Source: an uncultured Collinsella sp. (lineage in GTDB: Bacteria > Actinomycetota > Coriobacteriia > Coriobacteriales > Coriobacteriaceae). From it: DNA of 64,000 nt. The position numbers and the translations under genes are program-made. Shown piece after piece: positions 1 to 7,837 of this stretch (position 1 is the stretch's first letter; each line of letters starts with the position of its first letter). Location of the stretch: assembly GCA_900757185.1 (NCBI GenBank), contig CAAEMX010000035.1, forward strand, positions 17,035 to 81,034, given 5' to 3'. Below the pieces are notes generated by a model. The model was not told the DNA's origin. It made no database searches and worked only from the letters and a program-made list of their open reading frames with translations.

Positions 1-321
1 CGGCCACATCTTGGCGAAGGTGTTCATGTTGAAGGGCATGTTGTACATGTTGCCGTGGAAGTTGGCTACCGGCGAGTTGACGTAGCTGTTGAACTCGGCG
101 AAGCGGTTGACGTAGTCCCAGACGTCCCTCATGGAGGTGTGGAAGATGTGCGCGCCGTAGCGGTGGACCTGGATGCCCTCGACGTCCTCGGTGTAGACGT
201 TGCCGGCGATGTGGTCGCGGCGGTCGATGACCAGGACCGACTTGCCGGCGCGCCTGGCGGCATTGGCAAAGACGGCGCCAGAGAGGCCGGCGCCGACGAC
301 TAGGTAATCGTACTGGGACAT
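1..321 (-). CDS. glf: UDP-galactopyranose mutase, N-terminal part
   Basis: The first 107 residues of a flavoprotein that interconverts UDP-galactopyranose and UDP-galactofuranose, the donor for galactofuranose-containing cell-surface glycans. The rest lies before base 1. Visible are the dinucleotide-binding start VVGAGLSGAVFANAARRAG at about residues 8-26, then RRDHIAGNVYTE and YGAHIFHT, which are hallmarks of Glf rather than of other amine-oxidase-fold enzymes. The ATG at 319-321 has AAAGGAG six bases upstream. The gene reads away from the aromatic operon cluster, on the same strand but separated by about 80 bases that hold a small GGGAC hairpin. It is probably unrelated to aromatic synthesis. 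Confidence 0.9.
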   Translation of the reverse strand, partial: MSQYDYLVVGAGLSGAVFANAARRAGKSVLVIDRRDHIAGNVYTEDVEGIQVHRYGAHIFHTSMRDVWDYVNRFAEFNSYVNSPVANFHGNMYNMPFNMNTFAKMWP

Positions 322-359
322 GGATATGCTCCTTTGCATGTCAATCGAACAGCTACTTA

Positions 360-388
360 AGCTTTGGGACAAACAAACCTGATTATTT
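360..388. repeat. GGGAC/AAACCTG intergenic hairpin
   Basis: The gap between aroQ and glf contains TGGGAC and its complement GTCCCA at 364-369 and 382-387, enclosing an AAACCTG word. The same AAACCTG plus GGGAC combination occurs at 901-938 and at 1521-based positions 41525-41552, so it may be part of a dispersed repeat family. It could also be a weak stem-loop ending aroQ transcription. Confidence 0.35.
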
Positions 389-399
389 AGTCCCATGGA

Positions 400-837
400 T
401 TAGTGTAGCAGATACTCTTTCAGCAGCTCCAGTGCGTGGGCGTAGCCCATCAGGCCTTCGCCCGTAATGGTGGCGAAGCAGGCCAGGCGGGCGTAGCTTA
501 TCTGGCGGAAGTCCTCGCGGGTCTCGACGGCGCTTATGTGGACCTCCACAGCCGGGATGGCGACGGCCTTGAGGGCGTCGAGGATCGCGACGCTCGTGTG
601 CGTGTAAGCCGCCGGGTTGATGACGATGCCGTCGACCTTGCCGTAGGCCTCCTGGATCTTGTCGACGATGCTGCCCTCGTGGTTGGACTGGAAAACCTCG
701 ACCTCGTCGAAGCCCTGTGAGGCGCCTGCCTCCTGGCAGATCTGGACCAGACGGTCGTAGTTGTCGCTGCCGTAGATGCCCGGCTCGCGAATGCCGAGCA
801 TGTTGAGGTTGGGGCCGTTGATGACGAGTGCTTTCAT
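400..837 (-). CDS. aroQ: 3-dehydroquinate dehydratase, type II
   Basis: Third step of the shikimate pathway: dehydration of 3-dehydroquinate to 3-dehydroshikimate in the cytoplasm. At 145 residues it has the normal type II length. The sequence begins with the substrate-lid motif NGPNLNMLGIREPGIYG (residues 7-23, with Arg17 and catalytic Tyr22). It also has FQSNHEG (49-55), VINPAAYTHTS (72-82) and VEVHIS (97-102, catalytic His100). It is the last gene of the aro operon but lies about 100 bases after aroE-aroK, beyond a strong hairpin (902-938), so its expression may be lower or independent. The start ATG is preceded by GCAAAGGAAGCAACC. Confidence 0.95.
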   Translation of the reverse strand: MKALVINGPNLNMLGIREPGIYGSDNYDRLVQICQEAGASQGFDEVEVFQSNHEGSIVDKIQEAYGKVDGIVINPAAYTHTSVAILDALKAVAIPAVEVHISAVETREDFRQISYARLACFATITGEGLMGYAHALELLKEYLLH

Positions 838-901
838 GGTTGCTTCCTTTGCGGTTGGGCGGTGTGGCTGGTCATGCGATCTTCGGCGTTTGCCCAGATA
901 A

Positions 902-938
902 AACCTGCCAAAATAAACCTGTCCCTTTTTGGCAGGTT
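902..938 (-). terminator. hairpin with T-run after aroE-aroK
   Basis: AACCTGCCAAAA at 902-913 and its exact complement TTTTGGCAGGTT at 927-938 enclose a 13-base loop. Read on the minus strand it starts over the aroE-aroK stop codon and is followed by TTTTATC. It can act as an intrinsic terminator or attenuator between aroE-aroK and aroQ. It carries the same AAACCTG and GGGAC words as two other gaps in the window, so it may be a repeat that was co-opted. Confidence 0.55.
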
Positions 939-2175
939 AGAGGGTCTCGACGATGGCGGCCGCGGTGTTGACGGCGCAGTCGCGTGAGTCGATGATGTAG
1001 TCGGCCCAGGCGCGGTAACGCGGCATGCGCTGCTCGGCCAGCTTGTCGATTCCGTCGCGGGCGGTGATGGGGCGTCCCTTGTGGGCGAGCTCGTCCAGTT
1101 TGCGGTTGAGCATCACGATCTGGCTGTTCTGGTGCAGCAGCGGGTAGTTCTCGTCGCGCGTGACCACGCCGCCGCCGGTGGAGAGCACCAGGCCGCTGCG
1201 CTTGGAGATGTCGGACAACGCCGCCGTCTCCTGCTCGCGGAAGGCCGCCTCGCCGCGCTCGACGATATAGTCGGCACAGGGCATGCCTAGGCGCTCCTCG
1301 AGGGCGCGGTCCAGATCGATGTGCTCGCGACCCGTGAGCAGGGCGATCTGCTCGCCTACGCGGGTCTTGCCCGAACCCGGCATGCCAATCAGGGCGATGT
1401 TCTGCTCGCGGCGGGAAAGTCGTTCCGTTACGTCCAGGATGCGCTCGCGCGGGGTGACCTGGCCGGTGTAGCGCTCGACGGCTTGCGCTGCCTGGGCCAC
1501 AAGCATGAGCAGGCCGTCGATGCAGGGGATGCCGCGGCGCTCGGCCTCGAGCATCAGGCCCGTGCGGGCGGGGTTGTAGACAATGTCGATGACGCCCTCG
1601 AGCGCGTCGAGCCCTTCGAGCGTGCAAGGCGCGTCGGGGCAGTGGGGGAACATGCCGGCAGGCGTGCAGTTGACGAGCAACGCGGCATCGGATTGCTGCG
1701 CGATGTTGCCGTAGTTAACCTCGCTTGAGCGGCCAACGGGCACCACGGTGGCGCCGAGATCGCCGAGTACCATGCTGGCCGTAGTGCCGGCACCACCGGT
1801 GGCACCGAGCACGAGGGCCTTCTTGCCGTCAACCTCAACGCCCAGTTCCTCGACCAGGCACTGAAAACCAAAGTAGTCGGTGTTGTCGCCGCGCAGGCGA
1901 CCGTCAAACAGGCGCGTGATGGTGTTGACGTTGCCCATGCGCTCAGCCAGCGGACTCAGCTCGTCCAGGTATTCCATGACGGCGCGCTTGTAGGGGATGG
2001 TCACGTTGGTGCCCTCCCATTCGTCGCCCGTCATAAAGGTCTCAAGGTCTTCTGGCTCGCGCTCAAATCGCACGTACTCGAGCCCCGCGAGTTCCTTGTA
2101 GATGGTCGGCGTGTAGCTGTGGCCCAGCACGCGGCCCAGCACGCCATAGGGGCGGGTTGCGGCGACATCTGTCAT
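937..2175 (-). CDS. aroE-aroK: shikimate dehydrogenase-shikimate kinase fusion
   Basis: A 412-residue two-domain enzyme carrying steps four and five of the shikimate pathway. Residues 1 to about 245 are AroE: NVTIPYK with catalytic Lys63, GDNTDYFGF with Asp100, the NADP-binding loop LGATGGAG (123-130) and DIVYNPARTGL (197-207). Residues 255-412 are AroK: Walker A GMPGSGKTR (264-272), the shikimate-binding Asp in HIDLDRALEE (285-294), GGGVV (334-338) and a lid KGRPIT. Both active sites look intact, so the protein should convert dehydroshikimate to shikimate 3-phosphate. The ATG follows the pheA stop codon directly, with no gap, which suggests translational coupling. The AroE N-terminal motif reads LGHSYTP rather than the usual SHSxSP, a mild divergence. 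Confidence 0.95.
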   Translation of the reverse strand: MTDVAATRPYGVLGRVLGHSYTPTIYKELAGLEYVRFEREPEDLETFMTGDEWEGTNVTIPYKRAVMEYLDELSPLAERMGNVNTITRLFDGRLRGDNTDYFGFQCLVEELGVEVDGKKALVLGATGGAGTTASMVLGDLGATVVPVGRSSEVNYGNIAQQSDAALLVNCTPAGMFPHCPDAPCTLEGLDALEGVIDIVYNPARTGLMLEAERRGIPCIDGLLMLVAQAAQAVERYTGQVTPRERILDVTERLSRREQNIALIGMPGSGKTRVGEQIALLTGREHIDLDRALEERLGMPCADYIVERGEAAFREQETAALSDISKRSGLVLSTGGGVVTRDENYPLLHQNSQIVMLNRKLDELAHKGRPITARDGIDKLAEQRMPRYRAWADYIIDSRDCAVNTAAAIVETL

Positions 2176-3321
2176 CTAGAGCACCTCCGTGTAGCTGCCA
2201 AAGTAGGTGAAGCTCTCGCACACGTCGTCGATAGAATCGAGCAAGTCGTCGAGGGCCTTGCTGCCAAAGGGACAGTCCAGATCAAAGTAGAACATAAACT
2301 CAAAGTCGCGGCCGGGGATGGGGCGGCTCTGGAGTTTGATGAGGTTGATGTTGAGCGCGTAGAATCGCTCGAGCACGCGGTAGAGGGCGCCCGGCTCATT
2401 GGCCGTGGTGATCATGAGCGAGGTGCGGTTGGCGCCGGGGTATACGCGCGGCTCGCGGCTGATGACGACAAAGCGCGTGTAGTTGTTGTCCGAGTCCTGG
2501 ATGTTGGGCTCCAGCACCTCCAAGCCGTAGAGCGCCGCACAGCTGCGCGAGGCGATAGCGGCGACGTCGGTGCGTTCGGAGTTGGCGACCATCTCGGCCG
2601 ACATGGCCGTGTTGGGGTACTTGGCGGCGTGCAGGTCGTGCGCCTCGATAAAGCCGGCGCATTGGGCAATGGCCTGGCCGTGGCTGTAGACCTCGTGCAC
2701 GTCCGCAAGCTTGGTGCCGGGCTTGACGAGCAGGTTGTGGTCGATTTTGAGGCGAAGCGAGCGCACGATGTGGAAGTCGAACTGGGCGAGCAGGTCGTAG
2801 ACGGCGTTGACCGAGCCGGCGGTGGAGTTCTCGATGGGCAGCACGCCAAACTCGCAGAAGCCGTCGCGCACGGCACACATGACGCCCTCGAAGGTCTCGA
2901 AAAACGCGATGTCGGGCACGTCGAAGAGCTTGCACGCGGCGATTTGGCTGTAAGCGCCCTCGACGCCCTGGCAGGCGACGGTGGCCGTTTGAGGGAAGGG
3001 CGTGTCGGAGGCTGCAGCCGTGGCGTGGGCCTTTTGCGAGACGGTGATGCCCTTGAGCTCGTTGATGTAGCGCTGCTGCTCGGCTTTGCTCATGCTCATG
3101 AGGAGACGGAACAGGGTGATGGTCTGCGCCTCGTAGCGCTCGGGCGCGCGGCTGGCGAGGTTGTTGAGCTTGGAGCGCTCACGGGCGGGGTCGAAGACGG
3201 CCTTGCCCATCTCGTTTTTTGACTTGGCGACCTCGGTGGCAATGTCCATGCGCTCGACAAAGCTGTTGAGGAGCGTGGTGTCGATGCCATCGATGGCCTG
3301 GCGGATGTCAGCAAGGTCCAT
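2176..3321 (-). CDS. pheA: bifunctional chorismate mutase / prephenate dehydratase
   Basis: Converts chorismate to prephenate and then to phenylpyruvate, the committed branch to phenylalanine. The 381 residues show three domains. The first is an AroQ-type chorismate mutase helix bundle (1-90, starting DLADIRQAIDGID). The second is prephenate dehydratase (about 108-290), with GVEGAYSQ (119-126), ENSTAGSV (164-171) and the catalytic TRF (282-284). The third is a C-terminal ACT domain with EPGALY (309-314) and LQSRP (330-334), which predicts feedback inhibition by phenylalanine. The reading frame is open upstream into aroC, but the ATG at 3319-3321 is the first that fits the chorismate mutase start and has AAAGGGG upstream. 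The gene lies between aroC and aroE-aroK. Confidence 0.95.
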   Translation of the reverse strand: MDLADIRQAIDGIDTTLLNSFVERMDIATEVAKSKNEMGKAVFDPARERSKLNNLASRAPERYEAQTITLFRLLMSMSKAEQQRYINELKGITVSQKAHATAAASDTPFPQTATVACQGVEGAYSQIAACKLFDVPDIAFFETFEGVMCAVRDGFCEFGVLPIENSTAGSVNAVYDLLAQFDFHIVRSLRLKIDHNLLVKPGTKLADVHEVYSHGQAIAQCAGFIEAHDLHAAKYPNTAMSAEMVANSERTDVAAIASRSCAALYGLEVLEPNIQDSDNNYTRFVVISREPRVYPGANRTSLMITTANEPGALYRVLERFYALNINLIKLQSRPIPGRDFEFMFYFDLDCPFGSKALDDLLDSIDDVCESFTYFGSYTEVL

Positions 3322-3364
3322 GGAGACCCCTTTCACGTGTCGGGGGATGTTGAGGGGTGGGTAG

Positions 3365-4462
3365 TTAGCGCTGGGCGGCGTCTTCGAGGAGGGCGTCCCA
3401 GATGGCAAGGGCGGCGGCTGCCTCGGCTACGGGGACGGCTCGGGGGACGATGCAGGGATCGTGGCGGCCGTGGACCGAGAGCTCGGCATTTTCCATAGCG
3501 TCCATGTCCACCGTCTGCTGCTCGCGGCCAATGGAGGGCGTCGGCTTTACGGCCATGCGCCACATGACGGGCGCGCCGGTCGAAATACCGCCCAGGATGC
3601 CGCCGGCGTTGTTGGACTCGACCTCGATCTCGCCGGTCTCGGCATCGATGCGGTACGGATCATTGTTCTCGCTGCCGCGCATGGCGGCCACGGCAAAGCC
3701 CATGCCAAACTCCACGCCCTTTACGGCGGGAATGCCAAACGCGATTTGCGCGATGCGGTTCTCGATGCCGTCGAACATGGGGTCGCCGATGCCCGCGGGA
3801 AGCCCGTAAATGCCGCACTCCACGATGCCGCCGATGCTGTCGAGTTCGTCGCGCGCGGCTAGGATTTCCTCGCGCATGCGGCCGGCTGCGGCGGCGTCAA
3901 TGCACGGCAGATCGTTCGTAAGGATCGCCTTGCGGTCGGCTTCGCGATAGACCATGTCGTCCATCGGCAGGTCGGAGATGCCGCCGATCTGCGCCACATG
4001 CGCCATCACGTTAATGCCGCGGGCCTCGAGTGCCTGCAGCGCAATGCCGCCGGCGATGCACAGGGGTGCCGTTAGGCGGCCGGAGAAATGCCCGCCACCG
4101 GCGACATCGTGCATGTTGTGATACTTCACGCGCGCAGAGAAGTCCGCATGTCCGGGGCGGGGCTTGCGGCGCAGCTCGGAGTAATCCTTGGAGCGCGTGT
4201 TGGTGTTCTCGATAATCGCGGCGATGGGCGCGCCAGTGGTATGTCCATCGACCACACCGGCGATGATGTGGGCGGCGTCGGCCTCGCGGCGTTTGGTCGC
4301 GGTCTCGTCGCGACCGGGGGCACGACGGTTCAAAAAGGCCTGCAGCGCTTCTTTGTCAACGGCGATGCCGGCGGGGACGCCATCGAGCGAGCAGCCGATG
4401 GCGGGGGAGTGCGACTGGCCGAAGATGCTTAAGTGCAAGACGTTACCAAAGGTAGAGGACAT
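3365..4462 (-). CDS. aroC: chorismate synthase
   Basis: Last step of the shikimate pathway: 5-enolpyruvylshikimate 3-phosphate to chorismate, using reduced FMN. The 365-residue protein has the family start SSTFGNVLHLSIFGQSHSP, with the conserved histidine His18. It also has RRAPGRDETATKRREAD near 47-63, GHADFSARVKYH, HFSGRLTAPLCIAGGIA and a late GGISTGAPV. The length is normal. The start ATG follows the aroA stop by one base, so the genes are tightly coupled. Confidence 0.95.
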   Translation of the reverse strand: MSSTFGNVLHLSIFGQSHSPAIGCSLDGVPAGIAVDKEALQAFLNRRAPGRDETATKRREADAAHIIAGVVDGHTTGAPIAAIIENTNTRSKDYSELRRKPRPGHADFSARVKYHNMHDVAGGGHFSGRLTAPLCIAGGIALQALEARGINVMAHVAQIGGISDLPMDDMVYREADRKAILTNDLPCIDAAAAGRMREEILAARDELDSIGGIVECGIYGLPAGIGDPMFDGIENRIAQIAFGIPAVKGVEFGMGFAVAAMRGSENNDPYRIDAETGEIEVESNNAGGILGGISTGAPVMWRMAVKPTPSIGREQQTVDMDAMENAELSVHGRHDPCIVPRAVPVAEAAAALAIWDALLEDAAQR

Positions 4463-4463
4463 G

Positions 4464-5783
4464 CTATTCCTCCTCGAGCGTGACCTTGCCGCCCAGCAGG
4501 CGGTAGTGGTCGAAGAAATCGGGATAGGACTTGTTGACGGCCTCGGCGCCGTGGATCACGACCTCGCCGGTGGCGCGGCTCGCGGCGATAGCGGCCATCA
4601 TGGCGATGCGATGGTCGTTGTGCGAATCGACCTCGCCGCCGGTGAAGGCATCGACACCCTTGATGATGAGGTCATCGCCGGCAATGCGCACCTGCGCGCC
4701 CAGCGCGGTGAGCTCGCGGGTGGTCGTGACCAGGCGGTCGGATTCCTTGATGCGCAGACGGGCGCAATCGCGGATAAAGGTGCGGCCCTGCGCCAGCGAG
4801 GCTACGGCCGAGATGACGGGCACCAGGTCGGGAATGTCGTGGGCGCTCATCTCAAAGCCGGCGAGCTTGTCGGACTGCACGGTGGCGGCGTTGGTGGAGC
4901 GCACGATGCGGGCGCCAAAGCGCGAAAGCGCGGCGAGCACGTTTCGGTCGCCCTGCGCGGAGCTCAGGGATACGCCCTCCACGGTGATGGGGTCGGCGCC
5001 GATAGCGCCGGCGCACAGCCAAAAGGCGGCGTTGGACCAGTCGCCCTCGACAGCAACGCTTCCGGGCGTGCGGTACGAGCCGCTGCTCACGCGGAAGTTC
5101 GTGACCTCGGGCTGGCCGTCCTTGGCCGGAATACGCTCGACGTTGACCTCGACGCCAAAGGCCTTCATGGCCTGGATCGTCAGGTTGATGTAGGGACGGC
5201 TCTCAATGAGGCCGGTTACCTGCACGCAGGAGGGCTGGGCCAGCAGCGGGGCTGCCAGCAGAAGGCCGGAGATATATTGCGAGCTCACGTTGCCCGGAAG
5301 CACAAAGGTGCCCGGGCGCATGCGTCCGCTCGTCTTGAGCGGAAAACCGCCCAGGCCCTGTAGGTCGCAGCCGGCGGCGATGATCTCGTCCGAGAGCGGG
5401 GACAGCGGGCGGGCGCCCAAGCGCCCCTGACCCACAAAAGTTGCTTCTGCACCCAGCGCGCAGGCGACAGGCAGCATAAAGCGCAGCGTGGAGCCACTTT
5501 CACCGCAGTCAAGCGTGCCGCCGGCAAGGGCCTTGAGCAGGCCAAACTCAACACTCTTCATGGTGGGGTGGACCTGGAAGCCGTCCTCGACGGTCTCGAT
5601 GCGAGCACCCAGTGCCGTAAGGCAGCGCACCGTAGCCTCGATGTCGGCGCAGGTGGTGTTGCAGGTGACGTGTGTCTCGCCGTTGGCGAGCGCGGCGCAG
5701 ATGATGAGACGATGCGCCATCGACTTGGACGCGATGGCGGGAACGGTGCCCTTAAGCGGGGACGGGGTGATGCGGGCTAGCAT
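4464..5783 (-). CDS. aroA: 3-phosphoshikimate 1-carboxyvinyltransferase (EPSP synthase)
   Basis: Sixth step of the shikimate pathway: transfer of enolpyruvyl from PEP to shikimate 3-phosphate. The 439 residues form the two-lobed EPSP synthase fold. The N-terminal lysine/serine pair is in IASKSMAHR (18-26). GESGSTLRF occupies the usual GNSGTxxR position near residues 94-102. DCARLRIKESDR and NDHRIAMM are present near the C-terminus. The start overlaps the end of aroB by seven bases, as expected for a coupled operon. Confidence 0.95.
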   Translation of the reverse strand: MLARITPSPLKGTVPAIASKSMAHRLIICAALANGETHVTCNTTCADIEATVRCLTALGARIETVEDGFQVHPTMKSVEFGLLKALAGGTLDCGESGSTLRFMLPVACALGAEATFVGQGRLGARPLSPLSDEIIAAGCDLQGLGGFPLKTSGRMRPGTFVLPGNVSSQYISGLLLAAPLLAQPSCVQVTGLIESRPYINLTIQAMKAFGVEVNVERIPAKDGQPEVTNFRVSSGSYRTPGSVAVEGDWSNAAFWLCAGAIGADPITVEGVSLSSAQGDRNVLAALSRFGARIVRSTNAATVQSDKLAGFEMSAHDIPDLVPVISAVASLAQGRTFIRDCARLRIKESDRLVTTTRELTALGAQVRIAGDDLIIKGVDAFTGGEVDSHNDHRIAMMAAIAASRATGEVVIHGAEAVNKSYPDFFDHYRLLGGKVTLEEE

Positions 5784-6883
5784 GCGGATGCGTCTCCCTT
5801 CTGGCCGAGGCCCTCGGCAATGAGTTCGTGGAAAGTGGAAAGCGGTGTGCGGTCGATGCTGCAGCGGCCAATGCCGTGCGGAATCACCAGGTCGATGGTG
5901 TCGCCCGCGCGCTTCTTGTCGTGGAGCGCCTCGGCAAAGACGGCATCGGCATCTAGGTCGCAGCGGGTCTTGAGGCCATGGCGGGCGCAGAGTTCCTCAA
6001 TACGACCGGGCAGTGCAGCATCGCAAACGCCGTGCAGGGCCGCGGCGCGCGTGATGATGCCCATGCCGATCGACACACAGTTGCCGTGTCCGAGCTCAAA
6101 GTGCTCGCAGGCCTCGACGGCGTGTCCGGCGCTGTGTCCAAAGTTGAGGAGCTTGCGCTGGTTGGTTTCGCGCTCGTCGGCGACGACCACGGCGCGCTTG
6201 ATGTCGATATTGCGGGCGATGATGAGCGCTACGCGGGCCACGTCGCGGTTGAGCAGCTCCAGCGTGAGCGGGGTCTTCTCCAGCTCGGCGAAGAGCTCCG
6301 GGTCGGCGATCGCGGCGTGCTTGACGACCTCGCCGCAGCCGTCAGCGAACTGCTCGGGCGTGAGGGTCGCCAGGCATCCCACGTCGGCGATAACCACGCT
6401 CGGCTGCCAAAAGGCACCGGCCAAGTTCTTGCCGGCAGCCAGGTCGATGGCGGTCTTGCCGCCCACCGACGAATCCACCATGGCGAGCAGGCTCGTCGGG
6501 ATCTGCGCAAACTTGCAGCCGCGCATGTAGGTGGCGGCCACAAAGCCCGCCACGTCGCCCACGACACCGCCGCCGAGTGCCACGATCACGTCGGAGCGCG
6601 AAAGCTCGTGCTCGGCCACAAACTCCAAAATGGCAACATAGGTTTCGGCGCGCTTATGGGCCTCGCCGGCCTCGAAGGTGCAGATGCTCACCTCGTAGCC
6701 TGACGCCTCCAGGCTCTGCTTAACGGGCATCTGGTAGAGTGGGCCCACGTTGGTGTCCGTCACGATGACGGCCTTGGTGCCGCCGGCAGTGGCGCGTACG
6801 AGCGGTCCCGCCTGCTCCAGCAAAAACGTGCCAACATGCACCTGGTAGGGGCGTGCAGTGTCGATATCGATGGTAATCGCCAT
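5777..6883 (-). CDS. aroB: 3-dehydroquinate synthase
   Basis: Second shikimate step: NAD-dependent cyclisation of DAHP to 3-dehydroquinate. Visible motifs are the glycine-rich nucleotide site LGGGVVGDVAGFVAATYMRG, then PTSLLAMVDSSVGGKTAIDL, KNLAGAFWQP and the zinc-ligand segment LNFGHSAGHAVEA. The length, 368 residues, is normal. The gene lies between tyrA (36 bases upstream) and aroA (seven-base overlap). GGACCGAAGC precedes the ATG and gives a modest ribosome binding site. Confidence 0.95.
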   Translation of the reverse strand: MAITIDIDTARPYQVHVGTFLLEQAGPLVRATAGGTKAVIVTDTNVGPLYQMPVKQSLEASGYEVSICTFEAGEAHKRAETYVAILEFVAEHELSRSDVIVALGGGVVGDVAGFVAATYMRGCKFAQIPTSLLAMVDSSVGGKTAIDLAAGKNLAGAFWQPSVVIADVGCLATLTPEQFADGCGEVVKHAAIADPELFAELEKTPLTLELLNRDVARVALIIARNIDIKRAVVVADERETNQRKLLNFGHSAGHAVEACEHFELGHGNCVSIGMGIITRAAALHGVCDAALPGRIEELCARHGLKTRCDLDADAVFAEALHDKKRAGDTIDLVIPHGIGRCSIDRTPLSTFHELIAEGLGQKGDASAC

Positions 6884-6919
6884 AAGCTTCGGTCCTTTCG
6901 ACCTGGCGTGATGGGTGGT

Positions 6920-7834
6920 CTAGTGGGAGGCCTCGTCGTCGAGTGCGCGCTTAATGCGGTCGCCCTCGGCAAGGAGATTCTCCAGATAGCGCTGGTCGCG
7001 GTCCTTAAGGGCACGGCTGTAGGCGCCGAGCGACTCGATTAGATGGTCGATCTCGAAGGCGAGCGCGTCGGCGTCGTCGATCATGAGCTCGGACCACATC
7101 TGCGGGTTGAGGTGAGCCACGCGGGTGAGGTCGCGGTAGCTACCGGCCGAAAAGCCGTGGTGGACCTGAGCGGTCGGGCTCTTAACATAGGCGTTGGAGA
7201 CGACGTGCGCGAGCTGGCTCGTAAAGGCGATGACGCGGTCGTGCTCGGCGGCGCTCGTTACGCTGAACTTGCCAAAGCCCAGGGGACGCACCATCTCGCG
7301 CACCTGGCCCAAAAGCTCCAGCTTGAGCGCATCGTCCACTGCGGGCGGCACGAGCACGAGTGGCGCGCCCTGGAACAGGTCGGCGCGGGAGTGCGCATAG
7401 CCCGAGTACTGCGTGCCCGCCATGGGGTGCGCGCCCACAAAGTAAAAGCCGTGCTCGCGGGCAAGCTCAAAGGCGCGCTCGCACACGATGCCCTTGACGC
7501 CCACCGTGTCGATCACCACGGGGCCCATGATGGCCTCGGTATCGGTGGCGCCGGCGAGTGCCTGGGCATGCGCCTCGAGCCACTCGATGCAGGCCTCGGG
7601 GTAGCAAGCCAGGACGATGATGTCGCATTCGCCGAGTGTCTCGTCGTTGAGCTCGCCGGCGACAGTGCCCATGCTGGCGGCCGTCATGACATCGTCATCG
7701 GGGTCCCAGGCCAGCACGCGGACGCCCGCCTGCGCATAGCCGCGGGCAAAGCTGCCGCCAATGAGGCCAAGGCCGACGATGCCGGCGCACTTGGGGCCGC
7801 CCTGGTTAACGCGTGCGTTTCTTACCGTACCCAT
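6920..7834 (-). CDS. tyrA: prephenate dehydrogenase
   Basis: NAD(P)-dependent oxidative decarboxylation of prephenate to 4-hydroxyphenylpyruvate, the tyrosine branch. The 304-residue protein has the Rossmann motif GLGLIGGSFARG (21-32) followed by an acidic WDPDDD, which suggests NAD preference. It also has the catalytic segment GAHPMAGTQYSGY, with His136. No ACT domain follows the catalytic core, so feedback control may differ from that of PheA. It starts four bases after the aroF stop codon. Confidence 0.93.
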   Translation of the reverse strand: MGTVRNARVNQGGPKCAGIVGLGLIGGSFARGYAQAGVRVLAWDPDDDVMTAASMGTVAGELNDETLGECDIIVLACYPEACIEWLEAHAQALAGATDTEAIMGPVVIDTVGVKGIVCERAFELAREHGFYFVGAHPMAGTQYSGYAHSRADLFQGAPLVLVPPAVDDALKLELLGQVREMVRPLGFGKFSVTSAAEHDRVIAFTSQLAHVVSNAYVKSPTAQVHHGFSAGSYRDLTRVAHLNPQMWSELMIDDADALAFEIDHLIESLGAYSRALKDRDQRYLENLLAEGDRIKRALDDEASH

Positions 7835-7837
7835 GGG

